64,000 nt of DNA, taken from positions 124,001 to 188,000 of the forward strand of contig CAVVDR010000009.1 of the NCBI GenBank assembly GCA_963746955.1, read 5' to 3'. Positions within the stretch are counted from its first letter, which is position 1; every line of letters starts with the position of its first letter. A program made the translations under genes and the position numbers. Positions 8,856-16,511 of this stretch are shown here, piece after piece. The notes beneath the pieces were generated by a model that was not told the DNA's origin, searched no databases, and saw only the letters and a list, made by a program, of their open reading frames with translations. The DNA is from DASQBT01 sp963746955 (GTDB taxonomy: Bacteria; Pseudomonadota; Gammaproteobacteria; Burkholderiales; Thiobacillaceae).

Positions 8856-9380
8856 TTAGCAGGATGCCTTTTCGGTGCGGATACGCCCGGTGGAGTTGAG
8901 CACAACCTTGCGCTTTTCACCTGCCAGGCAGATATGGAACGTGCCGTTAGGCAGATGATTGGGGCCCTGGCTGACCCCGCTCGGCAGGTAGCTCACATAG
9001 GCACTGAAGTTGGTGGGCGTGATGCTGGCCTGACTGTTTGGATGGGACTGCTGTACCCGCAGCAGTTCGTCAGACTCATCGATCTGGCCGGCAACGCCGC
9101 GATCGACAAACACCAGCCAGCCATGCAGCCAGTCGGCGCCCGCATCACAAGCCGGCGTTGCGGCCTCCGCATTGCCGCTCTTGCACACGGTCACGCGTAC
9201 ACCGCGCTTGATGGCTTCGGAGCGCGCCAGGCTGAGCGCCGCGACCAATTCGTTGGTCAGCCCCATCAAGCGGCTCTGATTCATCAGATAGGCATAGCCC
9301 GGGATGCCAATCCCCAATAGAATTAAGCCTATGGCCATTACCGTCAGCAATTCCACCAGCGTCACGCCTTCCTGTTTCAT
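8856..9380 (-). CDS. fimU: GspH/FimT family minor pilin (first copy)
   Basis: This 174-residue protein has a very short leader, MKQEG, then VTLVELLTVMAIGLILLGIG with Glu5. It carries LARSEAIKRGVRVTVCKSG, the same signature as the next gene, so the two are paralogs. It begins the pilin operon. The ATG at 9380 follows GGAAGGAGAGG, a strong ribosome site. A gap of about 170 bases separates it from the next pilin gene, and I see no clear second promoter or terminator there. FimU and FimT cannot be told apart by eye. The symbol marks the first gene of a FimU/FimT-PilVWXY1E order. Confidence 0.82.
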   Translation of the reverse strand: MKQEGVTLVELLTVMAIGLILLGIGIPGYAYLMNQSRLMGLTNELVAALSLARSEAIKRGVRVTVCKSGNAEAATPACDAGADWLHGWLVFVDRGVAGQIDESDELLRVQQSHPNSQASITPTNFSAYVSYLPSGVSQGPNHLPNGTFHICLAGEKRKVVLNSTGRIRTEKASC

Positions 9381-9490
9381 GGCCTCTCCTTCCGATTTGG
9401 TTTTTGGCTGGGTTTTAGTCCACGAATTAGTTTGGCTACGGAAAAGGAATTTTTGAATATGGCTTTGGTTAGAGTCGGTAGGATTTACAT

Positions 9491-10621
9491 GTGTTGAATG
9501 CCCACACCTTGATCATCGGGGCGGGGGTCGTCGGGCTGAGCGCTGGATTCGAACTGACCCGCCGCAATCACTCCGTCACGCTTCTGGACCGGGACCTGGC
9601 CGGGTCGGGATCCTCCTGGGCTGGCGCCGGCATCATTTCACCGCTGCCCCCTTGGGCCTATGGCGAGGCGGTAGCCCGCCTGGCCCTGGCCGGCATGAAT
9701 GGTTGGGGAGTCTGGGCAAGTGAACTGGTGAGCGCGGGCCAGACCGACCCGGAATACTGGCGCTGCGGCATGGTGGTGCTGGATGACCCCGCCCCGCAGG
9801 AGGCGCTGGACTGGTGCGCGCGACACAATTTAGCTTGCGAAACGGGCGACGGGATTGCACAGGGTGCGCTCGCCCCAGCCATGAACAATCACAGCCTTTG
9901 GCTGCCTGACGTGGCCCAAGTTCGCAACCCCCGCCTAGTCCGTTCCCTGGTGGAAGCGCTTCAACACATGGGCGGCGAGGTTCTCGCCGACACTCCTGCC
10001 ACCGGCCTGATCACCCGCGGCCGCCAGGTTGAGGCGATCATGACCCCGCACGGGCAACTGCGCGCCGAGCGCTTCATCGTCTCCACCGGCGCCTGGGGCG
10101 GGATGGGCCTGGGGCCTTTGCCTGGGTTGGAAATCATCCGTCCGGTGCGCGGCCAGATACTGCTGTTTGGGCCGGGCAGCCATAGCCTTTCGAGCATTTT
10201 TTTCCAGTCCGGGCTTTACCTGGTACCGCGCCACGATGGTCATCTGCTGGTAGGCAGCACCCTGGAAGACGCGGGCTTTGATACCAGCACCAGCCCGGAA
10301 ATTCTGGCCGGCCTGCGCCAGGCAGCGTGCGCGGTGGTTCCCTCGCTGGCTGGCCATGAGCCGGTCCAAAGCTGGGCCGGGCTACGTCCCGGCAGCCCGG
10401 ACAACATTCCCCTCATCGACCGCCATCCGGACTTTGACAACCTGTGGCTCAACCTGGGCCATTACCGCTACGGCGTCACCATGGCACCGGCCAGCGCGGC
10501 GCTGCTGGCAGATTTGATAGACGGCCGCCAACCGGCCCTGGATCCTTCACCCTATACTTGGGCGGCATTTTCGCAGCGCGTCTGGACTGAAGACAACAGC
10601 CCTGATCCGGCTCAATGCTGA
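9491..10621 (+). CDS. thiO: Glycine oxidase / FAD-dependent amino-acid oxidase ThiO-like
   Basis: This 376-residue flavoprotein is of the DAO family. A Rossmann motif, LIIGAGVVGLSAGFELTRR, lies at residues 7-25. SGSSWAGAGIISPLPPW follows the FAD contact. PVRGQILLFGPG and LVPRHDGHLLVGSTLEDAGFD form the middle, and WAGLRPGSPDNIPLID with LGHYRYGVTMAP closes the FAD site. ThiO oxidises glycine to the imine for thiazole synthesis, but no thiS, thiG or thiE is adjacent, so the thiamine role is inferred from family only. The start is a GTG at 9491 (TTG at 9494 also possible). The stop overlaps the start of the next gene (ATGCTGA), showing coupling to a glycan gene set. Confidence 0.8.
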   Translation: MLNAHTLIIGAGVVGLSAGFELTRRNHSVTLLDRDLAGSGSSWAGAGIISPLPPWAYGEAVARLALAGMNGWGVWASELVSAGQTDPEYWRCGMVVLDDPAPQEALDWCARHNLACETGDGIAQGALAPAMNNHSLWLPDVAQVRNPRLVRSLVEALQHMGGEVLADTPATGLITRGRQVEAIMTPHGQLRAERFIVSTGAWGGMGLGPLPGLEIIRPVRGQILLFGPGSHSLSSIFFQSGLYLVPRHDGHLLVGSTLEDAGFDTSTSPEILAGLRQAACAVVPSLAGHEPVQSWAGLRPGSPDNIPLIDRHPDFDNLWLNLGHYRYGVTMAPASAALLADLIDGRQPALDPSPYTWAAFSQRVWTEDNSPDPAQC

Positions 10622-11520
10622 CAATTTGGGTGCTCACTGACGGCAAACGCGGCCACGAAAATCAGTCCCTGGGCCTGGCCGAAGCGCTGACCCGCAAGAC
10701 CCCCGCCCGCCTGGAATTATTCGCTGCGGTGGGAAACTGGACCCACGCGCTCAACTGGCTATTGGGCCGATTTCCACCGGGCGTCGAGCGCCCCCGCCCC
10801 GATTTGATCCTGGCTGCCGGCCATGAGACCCACTGGGCCCTGCTGGCCGCCCGGCGCGCCTTTGGCGGCAAGGCAATCGTGTCGATGAAGCCCAGCCTGC
10901 CGCTCGCCTGGTTTGACCGGGTTATCCTTCCCCGCCATGACGCGCTCAAGGCAAGCGCAAATCTGGTGCAAACGGATGGCCCGGTCAACCGCGTTCGCCG
11001 CATGCCGGCCACTGCGCCAAGGCCCCTTGATTTGATGCTGATTGGCGGGCCCAGCCCGCATTTTGCCTGGGACGATGCCGCGATTATCCGCCAAGTCCGG
11101 GAACTGACGGCGCACGAGCCGCAGCGGCGCTGGACCCTGAGCACCTCGCGCCGTACCCCGCCGGATTTTTTGCCCGCACTGAAAACGAACCAGCCTGAAA
11201 ACCTTACCCTGGTCGCGCATGACCAGACCGGGCCCCACTGGCTTCCGGCGCAACTGGTTCAGGCCCGGTCCGCATGGGTTACGCCGGATAGCGTGTCCAT
11301 GATCTATGAGGCGCTCACGGCCGGAGCCGGCGTGGGCCTGTTTGGACTGTCGGACCATTCCACCAGCGTCGCCCGCAGCATCCTGGACCTGGCGCGACAC
11401 GGCCGGGTCTTGCCGTTCGCCCGCTGGCAGGAGTCGCCTCGCCTGCCTGAGCCCATGGCCGAATTCAACGAAGCGGATCGGGTCGCAGCCCTGGTGCTCG
11501 CATGGCTGAAGCCAAACTGA
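10615..11520 (+). CDS. ELM1/GtrOC1 family putative glycosyltransferase
   Basis: This 301-residue protein is of the mitochondrial-fission-ELM1-like family. The diagnostic N terminus is IWVLTDGKRGHENQSLGLAEAL, and the C-terminal half carries WVTPDSVSMIYEALTAGAGVGLF, which resembles a nucleotide-sugar binding GT-B fold. The bacterial members are usually next to lipopolysaccharide genes and are thought to be glycosyltransferases, but no activity is established from sequence. It overlaps thiO upstream by 7 bases and the GT4 gene downstream by 19 bases, so the three are likely one transcript. No signal peptide or membrane segment is seen, so it should be cytoplasmic. Confidence 0.82.
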   Translation: MLTIWVLTDGKRGHENQSLGLAEALTRKTPARLELFAAVGNWTHALNWLLGRFPPGVERPRPDLILAAGHETHWALLAARRAFGGKAIVSMKPSLPLAWFDRVILPRHDALKASANLVQTDGPVNRVRRMPATAPRPLDLMLIGGPSPHFAWDDAAIIRQVRELTAHEPQRRWTLSTSRRTPPDFLPALKTNQPENLTLVAHDQTGPHWLPAQLVQARSAWVTPDSVSMIYEALTAGAGVGLFGLSDHSTSVARSILDLARHGRVLPFARWQESPRLPEPMAEFNEADRVAALVLAWLKPN

Positions 11521-12713
11521 CTGTTCTGCAGGTGTTGCCCGCGCTGCAGTCGGGCGGGGTCGAACGCGGCACCCTGGAAATCGCCGCGGCGCTGGTGAAT
11601 GCCGGCCACCGCGCCCTGGTGATGTCTGCGGGCGGCCGCATGGTGGAGGAATTGCAGGCTCTGGGCGCAGACCACTTCACCTGGCCGATCGGCAACAAGT
11701 CCCTGCTGGCGCTTCGCCTGGTCACGCCCCTGCGGTGCTTTCTCGCCGAGCAGAAGGTGGACATTTTGCACGTGCGTTCCCGATTTCCCGCCTGGATCGC
11801 CTATCTGGCCTGGCGCCGCATGGACCCTGGCCACCGTCCCCGCTTCATTACCACGGTACATGGCCTTTATTCGGTCAATGCCTACAGCCGCATCATGACC
11901 AAAGGCGAAGCAATCATTGCGGTATCCACGACGGTGCGCGACTACCTGCTTCAACATTACCCCGACATCGTTCCCGAGCGCATCAAGGTCATTCACCGCG
12001 GCGTATCGGGCGCCGCTTATCCCTATGGCTATCGGCCCGAAGAAGCGTGGAAAAGTGCATTCTTCCTGCAATACCCGGAAGCCGCCGGCAAACGACTGCT
12101 GACCCTGCCCGGGCGCATTACCCGGCTGAAGGGACATGAGGCCTTTATCGAAATCCTGGCCGAACTGGTCCGGGAAGGCCGGCCAGTCCACGGACTGATC
12201 GCGGGCGGCGCAAGCGGTTCCAAGCAGCGCTATCTGGTCGAGCTGCAGAAGATGGTCCGTGCGCTGGGACTCGCCGGGCACATCACATTTACCGGACAGC
12301 GCCAGGATCTGAAAGACATCCTGGCCATTTCGCAACTGGTGATGTCGCTTTCCAGCCAGCCCGAATCCTTCGGCCGCACCACGCTAGAAGCGCTGCGACT
12401 GGGCGTTCCGGTTGCCGGGTACAATCATGGCGGCGTCGGTGAAATCCTGCGCAGCGTCTATCCTGCGGGGTGTCTTCCGCCGCATGATTGGAACGCCACC
12501 CTGGCGCGGATACGCAGCCTGCTCGATGCCGCCCCGGCAGTACCGCATGATGAGTTCTTTCCGCTTTCTGCCATGCTGGAGAGGACCTTGGCGCTGTACG
12601 CCAGCCTTGCCGCTGCACCCCTCACCCCCACCCCTCACCCCCAAACCCTCTCCCCGCTTGCGGGGAGAGGGAAGTCTCCCTCTCCCCCTCCGAGGGGGAG
12701 AGGGCCGGGCTGA
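11502..12713 (+). CDS. Glycosyltransferase family 4 protein
   Basis: This 403-residue GT-B glycosyltransferase begins VLQVLPALQSGGVERGTLEIA, the usual N-terminal glycine-rich acceptor loop. The C-terminal half has LTLPGRITRLKGHEAFIEILAEL and QPESFGRTTLEALRLGVPVAGYNHGGVGEIL, where the EX7E-type acidic residues bind the nucleotide sugar. It probably adds a sugar to lipopolysaccharide core or O-chain on the cytoplasmic face. About 30 residues at the C terminus, starting PLTPTPHPQTLSPLAGRG, are encoded by the palindromic CTCTCCC repeat that runs through the end of the gene, so the natural stop has probably been replaced by one from the repeat. The GT10 gene follows 21 bases later. Confidence 0.9.
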   Translation: MAEAKLTVLQVLPALQSGGVERGTLEIAAALVNAGHRALVMSAGGRMVEELQALGADHFTWPIGNKSLLALRLVTPLRCFLAEQKVDILHVRSRFPAWIAYLAWRRMDPGHRPRFITTVHGLYSVNAYSRIMTKGEAIIAVSTTVRDYLLQHYPDIVPERIKVIHRGVSGAAYPYGYRPEEAWKSAFFLQYPEAAGKRLLTLPGRITRLKGHEAFIEILAELVREGRPVHGLIAGGASGSKQRYLVELQKMVRALGLAGHITFTGQRQDLKDILAISQLVMSLSSQPESFGRTTLEALRLGVPVAGYNHGGVGEILRSVYPAGCLPPHDWNATLARIRSLLDAAPAVPHDEFFPLSAMLERTLALYASLAAAPLTPTPHPQTLSPLAGRGKSPSPPPRGRGPG

Positions 12714-12719
12714 GGGTGT
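12617..12719. repeat. Palindromic CCCTCTCCC repeat, double hairpin
   Basis: Two back-to-back perfect inverted repeats are visible. The first has 11-base arms CCCTCTCCCCG and CGGGGAGAGGG (12646-12671). The second has 13-base arms CCCTCTCCCCCTC and GAGGGGGAGAGGG (12678-12704). Direct CCCCTCACC units flank the left side and GCTGAGGGTG the right. This type of CTCTCCC element is widespread in proteobacterial genomes. Here it forms the coding end of the GT4 gene and the spacer before the GT10 gene. Related fragments occur near 30296 and 52415. Confidence 0.85.
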
Positions 12720-12734
12720 TTCATAACACCAGCC

Positions 12735-13826
12735 ATGCCGCTTATCTCCCCACAAGACTCAAATCCCATCCGCGTCAAAGTGATGGGGCTCTTGCCGACG
12801 CGCTGGTGGATGCACCAGTTCCCGGGCAACGTTCCGCAATGGGACGGCTGCACATTCAGCTTCGATCCCGAGTTCCGCGACTATGACTGGCTGGTGGTCA
12901 ACAATGAATTGCCGGCGCGCGACGGAAGCCGCAAGGGAATGGGATTTGAACATTTGGCCTGCCATCCCCGGCACACCATGCTGACCACCAGCGAGCCCTC
13001 GTCCATCAAGATTTACGGCAAGGCCTATACCGAACAGTTCGGTTGCGTGCTCACCAGCCAGGAGGAATGGGCGCTGCCGCATCCGGACCGCATATTTTCC
13101 CAGCCCGCGCTGCACTGGTTTTATGGCGTGGCCGCTGACCATGAGACGCCTTTCGATGAGATGCTGAATGCGCCGCCGGTCGACAAGACCCGGCCCATCT
13201 CCATGGTGTATTCGGCCAAGAAGCAATGGCACACCCTGCACCGCAAGCGCTTCAATTTCATGCAAGCCATGATCGCCGGCCTGCCCGAGCTGGACCTTTT
13301 CGGGCGTGGCGCAACCCCTCTGGACGACAAGGCCGAGGCGCTGGACGCCTACCGCTATCACATCGCCGTCGAGAACTTCGTCGGCACACATCACTGGACG
13401 GAAAAGCTGGCTGACTCCTTTCTGGGCCTGACGCTGCCGTTCTACTGCGGCTGCCCCAATGCCGCGGACTACTTCCCGCCCGAGAGCTTCATCGCCGTCG
13501 ATATCAATGATCCCCAATCGGCACTCCGCACGATCACCCAGGCCATCGCAAACAACGAATACGAAAAGCGCCTGCCCTACCTGCACGAGGCCCGCCGACG
13601 GGTGATGTATGAGTACAACTTCTTCGCCGTGGTGGCGCGCGAAATCCGCAAGCGGCACGACCCGCAGCTCCGGCCCTCGGAGCCGCAGACCATTTATTCG
13701 CGCCATGCACTGCGCAGGCGCAGTCCGCTCAACGCGCTCAGGGACATCTGCGACAAGGCGCGCGCACGGGTGATGCATCTGACCGTGAAGCGATCAAATG
13801 GCCGCACGGGTAATAAACAAGGATGA
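12735..13826 (+). CDS. Glycosyltransferase family 10 (fucosyltransferase-like)
   Basis: The protein has 363 residues. The C-terminal half shows the GT10 alpha-1,3-fucosyltransferase pattern: YRYHIAVENFVGTHHWTEKL, then SFLGLTLPFYCGCPNAADYF, then PPESFIAVDINDPQSALR. These residues bind the GDP-sugar donor. The N-terminal part (FDPEFRDYDWLVVNNELP) would bind the acceptor. It probably decorates a surface glycan together with the GT4 and ELM1-like proteins encoded upstream. The exact sugar cannot be read from sequence, and no GDP-fucose synthesis genes are in the window. The start ATG lies right after the palindromic repeat. The C terminus is Arg/Lys-rich. Confidence 0.82.
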   Translation: MPLISPQDSNPIRVKVMGLLPTRWWMHQFPGNVPQWDGCTFSFDPEFRDYDWLVVNNELPARDGSRKGMGFEHLACHPRHTMLTTSEPSSIKIYGKAYTEQFGCVLTSQEEWALPHPDRIFSQPALHWFYGVAADHETPFDEMLNAPPVDKTRPISMVYSAKKQWHTLHRKRFNFMQAMIAGLPELDLFGRGATPLDDKAEALDAYRYHIAVENFVGTHHWTEKLADSFLGLTLPFYCGCPNAADYFPPESFIAVDINDPQSALRTITQAIANNEYEKRLPYLHEARRRVMYEYNFFAVVAREIRKRHDPQLRPSEPQTIYSRHALRRRSPLNALRDICDKARARVMHLTVKRSNGRTGNKQG

Positions 13827-13918
13827 TCGCGAATAGAGATCACGCGCAGTGGGAGGAAGACGGGCCGCCGAACAAGAGGGGCGTTTGACTGAAGCGGCGC
13901 AACCTGGCCGGGATGTAC

Positions 13919-14494
13919 TTACCTCTTCTTTCGGTAATACCCCACCAGCTCGCACTGAGCCAGGATATGTCCCCGCATTGCGCTTTCCAGCGCGGCTTTG
14001 GTCGCCGGGTTCAACACCGGCAGGACGGTGTCGAGCGCATAAAGCTTGTGAAAGTATCGATGCCGGCCGATAGGAGGGCAGGGGCCCCTGTACCCTTCCC
14101 GATTCCAGTCGTTGAGGCCTTCGCGCGCGCCTGCCGGCAGTTCCGTAGCGTGGGACTTGCCCTCCTCCAACCCCGTGGCACGGGGCGGGACGTTGTACAG
14201 CACCCAATGCACCCAGGTCATCCTCGGGGCCGCAGGATCGGGGGCATCGGGGTCGTCGACAATCAGCGCCAGGCTTTTCGTTCCGGCCGGCACGCCTGAC
14301 CATGTCAGTGGCGGAGACCGGTCATCCCCTTCGCAGGTGTACTTGCTCGGAATGTCCGCATACTGGGCAAATGCGTTTGAGTTCAGTTCCATGGTCCTGC
14401 TTCCCTCCGCGGCATAAGCGATCCCGCTCGCCAAGGCAAGCGCGACGTTCAATCCGATCAAACCATGTGTGGCATACCGCATGAAAATATCCAT
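13919..14494 (-). CDS. YbhB/YbcL family PEBP-like secreted protein
   Basis: This is a 191-residue phosphatidylethanolamine-binding protein homolog of the Raf kinase inhibitor-like bacterial group. After a probable signal peptide ending near AYAAEG, it has FAQYADIPSKYTCEGDDRSP, SLALIVDDPDAPDP and WVHWVLYNVPP, then GPCPPIGRHRYFHKLYALD, which are the ligand-pocket motifs of the family. The DDPDAP and GRHRY boxes are intact. I chose the ATG at 14494; MRYATHG at 14482 is an alternative. A longer open frame upstream has no family similarity. Function in bacteria is not settled. It stands alone, divergent from the PA2779 gene. Confidence 0.87.
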   Translation of the reverse strand: MDIFMRYATHGLIGLNVALALASGIAYAAEGSRTMELNSNAFAQYADIPSKYTCEGDDRSPPLTWSGVPAGTKSLALIVDDPDAPDPAAPRMTWVHWVLYNVPPRATGLEEGKSHATELPAGAREGLNDWNREGYRGPCPPIGRHRYFHKLYALDTVLPVLNPATKAALESAMRGHILAQCELVGYYRKKR

Positions 14495-14846
14495 CAAGTT
14501 GGAAATATAGACACCCAACCCGGTCTCTGCCAGAAAGCCCAGGCCTCTCGAATGCAAGCCAAAGCGATGCTCGGGCTCGAATGACTGGCAGTACATTGGA
14601 ATGGCAAGCCGCGATGAATCAACATGCGATTCTCTACGCCGATCGATCTGCTCTTGCACGGAGAAAGAATGAACACCCACTTTGACAGCGCACCCTTCGC
14701 CCCGAGCCTGCGACGACATGCGTTCCGCGCAAAAAGTTCAACCCGCCTCAGACACATTATTTCTGACACGTCCCCTCAGTTTCGGCTTCACGAAGTCGGC
14801 GAGCTCGGGGGGTTTTCTCACATCACCAGAGTTGCCAACTCTCACA
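14495..14846. other. Intergenic region without a visible gene
   Basis: This divergent gap lies between the PEBP gene (-) and the PA2779 gene (+). Open frames here are short, lack ribosome sites and do not resemble known proteins. Apart from the promoter placed at its right end, I see no repeat, structured RNA or mobile element. Confidence 0.6.
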
Positions 14847-14875
14847 TTGATTTTTCGTGAGCTCGCAGCTATACA
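14847..14875 (+). promoter_or_regulatory. Predicted sigma-70 promoter of the PA2779-PA2778 pair
   Basis: A TTGATT hexamer and a TATACA hexamer are separated by exactly 17 bases, about 85 bases upstream of the PA2779 start. This is a good match to the vegetative consensus. It is a prediction from spacing and sequence only. Confidence 0.55.
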
Positions 14876-14960
14876 AGCATACTGGGGGTGCACCAACGGA
14901 TTCTCAGACGCGGTACCTCCATACGAATCTCAATCAACTGAAGCAGAAAAGGGGTCTCCA

Positions 14961-15320
14961 ATGAATGTCTCTTTCATGAAGTTCGTCAGCCACGTCCTGG
15001 TCATGTGCATGATGGCACTGCCGTTGCAGACCGCTCAGGCTGCCATGGTGGGAACCGACCAGGTGGTGGCATCGGCTCAAGCGCAGCAAGACCGCGACAA
15101 GATACGCACCTTCATGGCGCGCGCCGACGTCCAGCAACAGCTCCAGGCGATGGGAGTAAGCGCGGGCAATGCACAGGAAAGAGTTGCCGCGATGACCGAC
15201 GAAGAGGTGAAGACGGTCGCCGGCAAGATCGATTCCTTGCCCGCGGGCGCCATGAGTGGATGGGGCATCGCCGCAATCGTCATCGTCATTGGACTAGTGG
15301 TCTGGTGGGTCTGGAAATAA
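14961..15320 (+). CDS. PA2779 family small secreted/membrane protein
   Basis: This 119-residue protein has an N-terminal signal segment ending in QTAQAAM, a helical middle (QQDRDKIRTFMARADVQQQ, then MGVSAGNAQERVAAMTDEE) and a C-terminal membrane helix (GWGIAAIVIVIGLVVWWVWK). This is the architecture of the PA2779 family, which is nearly always next to a PA2778-type C39 peptidase gene, as it is here 15 bases downstream. The function is not known. A role as a partner or substrate of the peptidase is inference from the pairing. Confidence 0.83.
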   Translation: MNVSFMKFVSHVLVMCMMALPLQTAQAAMVGTDQVVASAQAQQDRDKIRTFMARADVQQQLQAMGVSAGNAQERVAAMTDEEVKTVAGKIDSLPAGAMSGWGIAAIVIVIGLVVWWVWK

Positions 15321-15335
15321 AGTATTGACGATCGG

Positions 15336-16340
15336 GTGAAAACACCGTCATCGGCCTGCTTCGCGGCAGGCCTTTTTCTTGTCGTTTCCTTGCTGCTTTC
15401 CGGATGCGCCAGCATGGCGCCGCAAAGCTACGCGCTCAAGACGCACTCCCCGCCCGACCTACCGCCGCGTGCAGAGCTTGTCGACGTGCCATTCTTTCCG
15501 CAGAAGGACTACCAGTGCGGTCCGGCTGCCCTGGCCACCGTGCTCAATGCCGAGGGAGTCAATATCACACCCGACGCGCTTGTGGATCAGGTCTATCTTC
15601 CCGGGCGCAAAGGCAGCCTGCAAATCGAAATGCTCGCTGCAACCCGGCGGCATGGATTGCTGGCTTACGAGCCGGCTCCGGACCTGGCCGACCTACTGGC
15701 CGAGGTGGCAGCGGGCAATCCGGTTTTGGTGCTGGAGAATTTTGGCGTGCCTATCTATCCCCTGTGGCATTACGCCGTCGTGGTGGGTTATGACCTTGAC
15801 GAAGGCAGGCTTATTCTGCGGTCCGGCCTGAGGCGTCGCGAGACCATGCCGCTCATGCTGTTCGAGCGCCTGTGGTCGCACAGCGGCTACTGGGCCTTGC
15901 TGGCACTACCGCCTTCGCGGCTGCCGGCCAGGGCGACCCAGTCCCGTTACCTTTCCGCCGCCCTGGCGTTGGAAAAAAGCGGACAGCTTCAATCTGCAAG
16001 GCGCGCCTATGCCACCTTGCTGACGCGTTGGCCACAAAGCCTGGCTGCCAGGATGGGCCTGGGCAACACCAGCTACGCATTGGGAGAAATGGGCGAAGCC
16101 GAACGGGCCTTTCGCGCGGCGACCCTGGAACATGATCAGTCCGCGCCCGCCTTTAACAACCTTGCGCAGACCCTGGCCGACCAGGGGAGATACGTAGAGG
16201 CACTGGACGCCGCCAGGCAGGCGGTGAGGCTCGGTGGCGACACACTCGCAACGTCTCGGGCGACGCTCGACGAAATCGAACGGAAAGCGGGCTCCAACGG
16301 CGATCCCACGCAGCACCTGCACCTGCGCCCGGACTACTGA
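15336..16340 (+). CDS. PA2778 family cysteine peptidase lipoprotein with TPR tail
   Basis: The protein has 334 residues from a GTG start. The N terminus has a lipobox (LLLSGCASM), so it should be a lipoprotein. A C39-like papain-fold domain follows: VPFFPQKDYQCGPAALATVL carries the catalytic Cys and LWHYAVVVGYDLDE the His. The C-terminal 120 residues are tetratricopeptide-like (SAALALEKSGQLQSARRAY, then MGLGNTSYALGEMGEAERAF). C39 domains usually cut after double glycine in exported peptides, but here the domain is not fused to an ABC transporter. Its substrate is unknown, and the paired small protein is a candidate partner. Confidence 0.87.
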   Translation: MKTPSSACFAAGLFLVVSLLLSGCASMAPQSYALKTHSPPDLPPRAELVDVPFFPQKDYQCGPAALATVLNAEGVNITPDALVDQVYLPGRKGSLQIEMLAATRRHGLLAYEPAPDLADLLAEVAAGNPVLVLENFGVPIYPLWHYAVVVGYDLDEGRLILRSGLRRRETMPLMLFERLWSHSGYWALLALPPSRLPARATQSRYLSAALALEKSGQLQSARRAYATLLTRWPQSLAARMGLGNTSYALGEMGEAERAFRAATLEHDQSAPAFNNLAQTLADQGRYVEALDAARQAVRLGGDTLATSRATLDEIERKAGSNGDPTQHLHLRPDY

Positions 16341-16511
16341 TTTATCTTTCTATATGGCTTCTTGCGGGTTGCGACCATGACCACAGCAGTGCTCGCCGCA
16401 AAGACCTCGGCTGAGGAGCCCTTCCATGCCCTTCGGAGCGCCGACAAGATCACGATCGATAGCCTGTCAGCAAACTCTCCCCCGGACCCAGTGCGACGTG
16501 CCGCCACAGTG

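Noticed and set aside
16341..16511. A short plus-strand gene after the PA2778 gene
   Set aside because: The frame beginning at 16362 has no ribosome site or homology and overlaps the end of the opposite gene.
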